This document shows positions 59,679 to 64,000 of a DNA stretch of 64,000 nucleotides, piece by piece. Origin of the DNA: Clostridiales bacterium (GTDB lineage: Bacteria > Bacillota > Clostridia > Oscillospirales > Oscillospiraceae). The DNA lies in the NCBI GenBank assembly GCA_022785125.1, contig JALFRA010000040.1, positions 1-64,000 on the forward strand, written 5' to 3'. Position 1 is the stretch's first letter, and each line of letters starts with the position of its first letter. The position numbers were made by a program, and so were the translations under genes. Under the pieces are notes generated by a model. The model worked only from the letters and a program-made list of their open reading frames with translations. It was not told where the DNA came from and did not search any database.

Positions 59679-59970
59679 TTGTGATCACCACCTTGGGAAC
59701 AAGTTTTCCGCTTTCCGCCCGGCCCCAGGTGATTTCCTGGACCCGAACGGTGGGGATAAATTTTGCCACCTTTCAGGTGACTTCCGCCGTGTATAGGCTC
59801 TTGGCGGCCTCCGGCGGCATATCCACAAAATCCATGTCAAGGCCGAATTCTCGATCCAGGGGCATGGTGCCCGCCCGTGTGGACAGCAGGAGGGCAAGCT
59901 GGCGGTCTAACTCCTCCAGCCATTGGCCGGAAAAGGTGTATTCCAGTTGAAAGTCATATATTTCTGTCAT
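59671..59970 (-). pseudogene. Baseplate gp25/W-like gene interrupted by an in-frame TGA
   Basis: From ATG 59970 (GGGGGA upstream, ATGA overlap with the previous gene) the frame encodes a gp25-like protein with LALLLSTRAGTMPLDREFG, then meets TGA at 59773-59775 after 65 codons. Directly after it, in the same frame, 33 more codons continue the family C-terminus (KVAKFIPTVRVQEITWG) up to TGA 59671-59673, overlapping J. The downstream match shows the TGA is inside the gene. It could be a mutation (one base from CGA, GGA, AGA or TGG), readthrough, or a sequencing error. Confidence 0.85.
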
Positions 59971-60359
59971 GTATATTCCCCCAGCGAAATGGTCAGGGAC
60001 GCCTTGGCAAGTTCGCCCCGGTTGTAAACCACGCCCCACGTTTCGCTGGATCCCAGCAGTCGGAACGGGTTTTTGCCCACCGTTCGGTGTCCAATCACCA
60101 GGTATTCCGCCGTGCCGCTTTCCACCATGGCCTCTACGGCTTCCAAAACGGCCCTGGGTTTGACACCCAAGGCGGCAGAAAGGGTGATAGGCAAGGAAAT
60201 TGTCTGGTTGGCCGGTCCCAGGTATTCCGGCTTGGGTTTTACCCCCGCTGTTTCATGCTCTGCCCAGCGCCCTGCGATCTCGCGGGTCATTTCATTGAAC
60301 GTCAAAACCATATCGTCGCTGACAGTAAAAATGATGTTCTTTCCCAGTGTTCCAATCAT
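59967..60359 (-). CDS. Phage tail protein, gpU-like
   Basis: 130 residues. The N-terminal FTVSDDMVLTFNEMTREIAG, LGPANQTISLPITLSAALG, the central EAMVESGTAEYLVIG and a final strand ASLTISLGEY match the pattern of P2 gpU-type tail terminator/assembly proteins. Its place after V rather than before X differs from P2, so the family call is moderate. The stop overlaps the gp25 start (ATGA). Confidence 0.65.
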   Translation of the reverse strand: MIGTLGKNIIFTVSDDMVLTFNEMTREIAGRWAEHETAGVKPKPEYLGPANQTISLPITLSAALGVKPRAVLEAVEAMVESGTAEYLVIGHRTVGKNPFRLLGSSETWGVVYNRGELAKASLTISLGEYT

Positions 60360-60371
60360 AGGCCTGCCTCC

Positions 60372-60875
60372 TTATTTGGGCGGGGTGGTGCTGCCGCTGG
60401 ACAATGCACAGCTGCAGTCATGGGTGTGGTTGACCAGGGATATTCCGCCGCCCACCACATCCACCTCCGCCGTCACCTCTTTGGCTGTGACGGCCCCGGT
60501 TACAGTCAGGTTTCCTTTCACGGTCAGGTTTCCGTCTACCACAACAGATCCGGCCTTGATGGTCATTGTGCCGCCCTTGTAGCGGATCATAGCCTCCCCA
60601 GGGGCGCGGGCCATATCCTTGCGGTATAGCCCCGCCGCCCCCTCCGGGGGCTTGTTCTTTTCGCTCCAGGGGCGCCCCAACACCACCCCGGCCTCGCTTC
60701 CGTTGGACAGGTGGAGGACAAGCACCTGATCCCCAATTTCCGGCATTTGGTATTCGTCGGAGATCAGGGGCACCGGGCGGGTCACGCTGTCGTCTTTTTC
60801 GTGATACACTACGCGCACCATGCCGGTGGCGTAGTCGATGGCGGACACTTTGCCCAGCCGGATCTCATTTCCCAT
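60372..60875 (-). CDS. Baseplate spike protein V
   Basis: 167 residues. N-terminal OB-fold (RLGKVSAIDYATGMVRVVYH and MPEIGDQVLVLHLSNGSEAG), then a repetitive beta-helix (GNLTVKGNLTVTGAVTAKEV) and the tip NHTHDC, where HTH residues bind a metal in gpV spikes. It pierces the host envelope when the tail contracts. Confidence 0.92.
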   Translation of the reverse strand: MGNEIRLGKVSAIDYATGMVRVVYHEKDDSVTRPVPLISDEYQMPEIGDQVLVLHLSNGSEAGVVLGRPWSEKNKPPEGAAGLYRKDMARAPGEAMIRYKGGTMTIKAGSVVVDGNLTVKGNLTVTGAVTAKEVTAEVDVVGGGISLVNHTHDCSCALSSGSTTPPK

Positions 60876-60885
60876 GCTTGCCTCC

Positions 60886-62184
60886 TTATCCCGCCAGGGC
60901 GTTGGCCGCGCTGATCAGCAGCACGTCCAGCCAGGCTATTGCCGTGTACTTACTGGCCCAGTATTCCGGTGAATTGATCACCCCGGTATTGGTCAGCACC
61001 ACTAGGGCCTGCTCTACGGTGGTTACGCTGGTGCCGTGCAGGTTTACCTTGATCCGGGTGGCCATGTTCAGCAGCAGGCCGTCAAGGTTGTTCAGGTTCT
61101 TATAGGTTCCCACCCAGTATTCTGGGGAGGCCATGACGCCCACGGCGAACAGGCGTTGGCAGGCGTCTTTGATCACTTCCTCGGTCATGGTTTCCACCAG
61201 GGACAGTTCCATGTCCATGGTGTATCCACCGGATCCTCCAACGTGGTGGGCAATGCTGTCAATGAAGTATTTGCCGGACAGTTTGCCCAGGCCCACCACG
61301 GTGATACATTGGGAGGCCACCAGGGCGGCGTTGCCCGTGATGGTGACGGACAATTTGCTGGCGCCGTGGTTCGCCTTATTGACCGCCGCGGCGATCTTGC
61401 GCTCCGCGTCGGCCTTGCTGTCAGCCTTGCCGGACTGTTTCAGGATCCGGGTGCCCGTGCCCACGGTGGCCTTGATCTCTTTCTCTGTGGTCGGGTCCGT
61501 GTAGGCGTATTCTCCGCCGGTATAGGTGCCGGCCATGTTCTTGGACCAACTCCAGGATTTCAAGGCGGTTTCGTTGATGGTGGCCACCGGGTCTTTTTTC
61601 TTGTAGGCCTCTCGGTCATACACCACGATCTTTTGGGCGTAGACTTTCATGGCCAGCCCGTAGGTATCGCAAAGAGAGGCGTAAAAGTCGCAGTCCGTTT
61701 CTTCCGATTGCTCCACGCTCTTGATGGTGAACGGGGTGCCCTCCACATCCCAGGCCAGGGCAATGCCGGCGCGGGCTGCTATCTCTTTTCCGATCTCCTG
61801 GATCGTGACGTTTTCCCAGGTCCGCGTCCGCTCGGTGGCCATGAAACTACCGTCTGCCGGAACGGATACCCCGGAAATGGTCCCTGTCACAGGCCAGCCC
61901 GCAAACTCGAAATTATCAAGGATGAAGAATCCACACGACAGCACCCGGTTGTCGCCCTCCCGCTCCCAGTCGCGGACCTTGATGGTGGCGGTCATTGTGT
62001 CCCCCGTAGTGGGGACCCATGCCGTGGTCCATTTCCGGTTGCGGTCATTGATTGCAATATCCAGGCTGTCCGCCTCTCCGGTGGCCGGATCGGTATAGGT
62101 GATCTCGCCCTTGTAGTCCGCCATTTTACTGGTGACGGCGGCGCCGTTATAGGTGATCTCCACTTCTGCCCGCCGTGTGTTCAT
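60886..62184 (-). CDS. Tail hub / late control protein D-like, with two SPEYW repeats
   Basis: 432 residues. The first 330 residues match D/XkdQ hub proteins (early beta domain, central NMAGTYTGGEYAYTDP, a final TMDMELSLVETM). The C-terminal 100 residues contain two 40-residue repeats with GVMASPEYW (about 346) and GVINSPEYW (about 396), each ending in a Leu-rich helix (NNLDGLLLNMA). The same unit occurs in the endolysin at 50042, which is unusual for a hub protein. It overlaps the X gene by 4 bases. Confidence 0.87.
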   Translation of the reverse strand: MNTRRAEVEITYNGAAVTSKMADYKGEITYTDPATGEADSLDIAINDRNRKWTTAWVPTTGDTMTATIKVRDWEREGDNRVLSCGFFILDNFEFAGWPVTGTISGVSVPADGSFMATERTRTWENVTIQEIGKEIAARAGIALAWDVEGTPFTIKSVEQSEETDCDFYASLCDTYGLAMKVYAQKIVVYDREAYKKKDPVATINETALKSWSWSKNMAGTYTGGEYAYTDPTTEKEIKATVGTGTRILKQSGKADSKADAERKIAAAVNKANHGASKLSVTITGNAALVASQCITVVGLGKLSGKYFIDSIAHHVGGSGGYTMDMELSLVETMTEEVIKDACQRLFAVGVMASPEYWVGTYKNLNNLDGLLLNMATRIKVNLHGTSVTTVEQALVVLTNTGVINSPEYWASKYTAIAWLDVLLISAANALAG

Positions 62185-62393
62185 GTTTCACTCCTCCAGA
62201 TCGGTGCGTTGGTCCCCTGCGCGTCCTCCGGCGGGGGTGGTGTCTGGAGAACCACCCCCGCGTCGAAAACGAATGTGTCCAGGTGTGGAAAATTGTTTTG
62301 CATAAGCCACCCAGCCAGCTTTTCGTCCCCGTAGACACGGAAAGCAATGGCGTCCCAGGCGTCCCCCTGATTTGTGGTGTAGGTGTTGGCCAT
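62181..62393 (-). CDS. Tail protein X (LysM-like)
   Basis: 70 residues from ATG 62393, GGAGGAAA upstream. P2 gpX-like with a LysM-type start (YTTNQGDAWDAIAFRVYGDE) and GVVLQTPPPP. Links hub and tail tube. Confidence 0.88.
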   Translation of the reverse strand: MANTYTTNQGDAWDAIAFRVYGDEKLAGWLMQNNFPHLDTFVFDAGVVLQTPPPPEDAQGTNAPIWRSET

Positions 62394-62404
62394 GGTTTCC
62401 TCCT

Positions 62405-64000
62405 TTACGCCGGGTTGAACTGCTTGCGCCGCTCGTCGGCTTTCATGCGGTCATATAGCCGTTTGAATTCTGCAAAACTGATTCGGCCCACTTCCTCCGC
62501 CTCCTGGCGGGATGGCTGGCCGCCGTAGAAATTGAATACAGGGGACCATACAATGGTGTCCCCGCCGCCTCCGCCGCGGTTTCCTCCGCCGCCGGGCTTG
62601 GGTTTCTTGGTCCATTCGTCCAACAGGGCGGCCAGTTTGGACAAGGGCATGACCGCCTCCGGCTCTCCGCCCTCTCCGATCATGGCCAGGGTGGGCGCCG
62701 TGGCAATGCCGCCGGCGGCCAGTTGCGGGATTGTCGGAATATTAAAGCCCAGCGTGGCGCCGCCTACGCCAGGGATCCAGTCAGGGATCGTCACGGAAAT
62801 GCTGTTGATTTTCTCCAGCACCCAGTTAATAGCGGAAATGACTGCGTTGATCGGCACCTTTGCCAGGTTCACGATCATGCCGAATACGTTCCCGAAGATA
62901 TTGACCACGTTTTGCCATGCAGCGGACCAGTTGCCGGAAAATACATTGGTCACAAACTCGATCAGATTTGTCAAAATCGAGATCGCGCTATTGATGTACG
63001 GTGCCAGGGACACAAATGCCACTTCCAGCCCGTTAATGACCACGTTGGCCAGATTTGAAAGGACAGGGGCTAGGGTGGAGGCCACCATGCTGGCCAGGTT
63101 TCCCATGGCCTGGAGTAGTGGCTGTGCCTGCTGTAAAATTCCCTGTACGGCGTTTCTAAACCGTTCGCTTTTGTTCCATAGAACAACAAAAGCAGCGGCC
63201 ACCGCCGCAATAATGGCAATGATCACAGTGAATTTTCCGCCCAACAATTTGACCACGGTGCCCAGGACGCCGCCCTGTTTGGCTCCCGCAGCAAAGACTA
63301 TTCCCACATTCTTTACTGCGGAAACCGCCGTGCCTGCGGTTTTCAGGGCCTTAAAGCTGGCAACAGCAGTTAAAACCGCGCCGGCAGCGGTTAGGATCGC
63401 CTCTCGGTTGTCCATAACCCATTTGGCGGTTTTCTTTAATGTTGGGATGATGGTGCCGGTCATGTAGTTCCCAACGGTTGACAAGCCTTTTTGCACGACA
63501 GGCAGCGCCGCCTCCGCAAGTTCCCGGACGTATGGCAGGATATTCATGCCCAATTCCGTCAGGAAGTTTTTGCCCAGGTTTTTGATCATTTGAATGTCAT
63601 AGGCCAGGGTGTCGGTTTGTCTTTCAAACGCTGCATTTGCCGCTCCCGTGGCTTCATACATTGCCGCGGTCTTATCGGTGAGGTTTTCCGCCTGGCTTCC
63701 TGCCATGGCCAGGACTGCGGTTTGCGCCTCGACAGAAGAAAACAGCCCCGCAAAGGCCAATTCGTCGCCGTTCACAGCGCCCTTTAATGCCTCCAACGAT
63801 CCTTGCAGGCCTTTACTCTCCAAAAGGGCTTGGCCGCTCTCGTATCCCATTTTTTCCAGGGCCGCGGCCATGTTTTTGGACGGTGACAAAAACCCTTGCA
63901 TGGTTGCCTTTAACTGCGTTGTAACCTCCGCCGTGGATCCTGTAACGCCTGTCAGAGTGGCCATGGCGCCGAAAAGCTGTTCTTGCTCCACGCCCAGGGT
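62405..64000 (-). CDS. Tail tape measure protein, 5' end beyond the window
   Basis: At least 531 residues, open to the right edge; the first ATG seen (63991) is internal, since the frame continues. N-terminal part is helical (GVTGSTAEVTTQLKATMQGF; AMYEATGAANAAFERQTDTLAYDIQ), then hydrophobic segments (VIIAIIAAVAAAFVVLW) that may act in membrane passage, and a Gly/Pro-rich region near the C-terminus. It sets tail length and is ejected with the DNA. Confidence 0.9.
   Translation of the reverse strand, partial: TLGVEQEQLFGAMATLTGVTGSTAEVTTQLKATMQGFLSPSKNMAAALEKMGYESGQALLESKGLQGSLEALKGAVNGDELAFAGLFSSVEAQTAVLAMAGSQAENLTDKTAAMYEATGAANAAFERQTDTLAYDIQMIKNLGKNFLTELGMNILPYVRELAEAALPVVQKGLSTVGNYMTGTIIPTLKKTAKWVMDNREAILTAAGAVLTAVASFKALKTAGTAVSAVKNVGIVFAAGAKQGGVLGTVVKLLGGKFTVIIAIIAAVAAAFVVLWNKSERFRNAVQGILQQAQPLLQAMGNLASMVASTLAPVLSNLANVVINGLEVAFVSLAPYINSAISILTNLIEFVTNVFSGNWSAAWQNVVNIFGNVFGMIVNLAKVPINAVISAINWVLEKINSISVTIPDWIPGVGGATLGFNIPTIPQLAAGGIATAPTLAMIGEGGEPEAVMPLSKLAALLDEWTKKPKPGGGGNRGGGGGDTIVWSPVFNFYGGQPSRQEAEEVGRISFAEFKRLYDRMKADERRKQFNPA

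Larger units (their letters stand above)
48335..64000. mobile_element. Contractile-tailed (P2-like) prophage, partial, carrying a DGR
   Basis: Contiguous phage modules: repressor-like HTH genes and operators (48335-49065), short rightward genes (49112-49640), then leftward lysis genes (49684-52474), tail-fibre and DGR region (52478-57944), baseplate I, J, gp25, V, D, X genes (57962-62393) and the tape measure running off the right edge. Head, terminase and the right attachment site are not in the window. The left end may lie in 47163-48335. Confidence 0.9.

Overview
The window looks like chromosome from a fairly GC-rich Firmicute of class Clostridia, probably near Flavonifractor, Lawsonibacter or Intestinimonas in the Oscillospiraceae. 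This rests on a large Firmicutes-type SRP RNA, an infC-rpmI-rplT operon whose IF-3 appears to start at ATC, a bacterial glutaminyl-tRNA synthetase, a lar nickel-pincer operon, and clostridial promoter and Shine-Dalgarno spacing. The genus is inferred; no 16S rRNA is present.

Layout. 1-1343: end of an integrative element (integrase C-terminus, EcsC-family gene) at a tRNA-Pro, with a decayed 5' half of the same tRNA beside it. 1520-8351: trmB, a surface 5'-nucleotidase, infC-rpmI-rplT, and a BlaI/M56 sensor pair. 8399-16440: an eight-gene leftward operon (larE-larB-larC, then a five-gene nickel/peptide-type ABC importer) behind an unidentified structured leader RNA with an intrinsic terminator. 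16487-35670: LysR gene divergent from a CoA-disulfide-reductase/rhodanese/sulfite-reductase fusion, lysS with an extra tRNA-binding domain, greA, an alkaline phosphatase lipoprotein, YibE/F, glnS, threonine aldolase, and a zinc-ribbon/ABC exporter cluster. 35830-43423: a leftward magnesium island with two MgtA-type ATPases, MgtC, a winged-helix regulator, small membrane proteins and a proline-rich upstream ORF overlapping mgtA1. 43714-47162: tRNA-Ala, DUF1275, ybaB, dnaX and SRP RNA.

47224-64000: an IS30-type transposase followed by a contractile-tailed (P2-like) prophage whose right end lies outside the window. Its regulatory end has two small HTH genes, a divergent promoter and palindromic operators. 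The leftward late genes run from the tape measure through X, D, V, a U-like protein, gp25, J, I and tail fibre to the lysis genes. Between tail fibre and lysis genes sits a complete diversity-generating retroelement (DGR): a variable repeat at the 3' end of the tail-fibre gene, a GRNA-loop hairpin just past it, an Avd-like protein, an adenine-rich template repeat and a reverse transcriptase. Seventeen template adenines are changed in the variable repeat, most of them in AAY codons, so this system has been active. The gp25 baseplate gene has an in-frame TGA, so the prophage may be defective or may depend on readthrough.

The strongest items for follow-up are the DGR, the leader RNA of the lar/nickel operon, the proline-rich ORF overlapping mgtA1, the interrupted gp25 gene, and a repeat shared by the phage hub protein and the phage endolysin.
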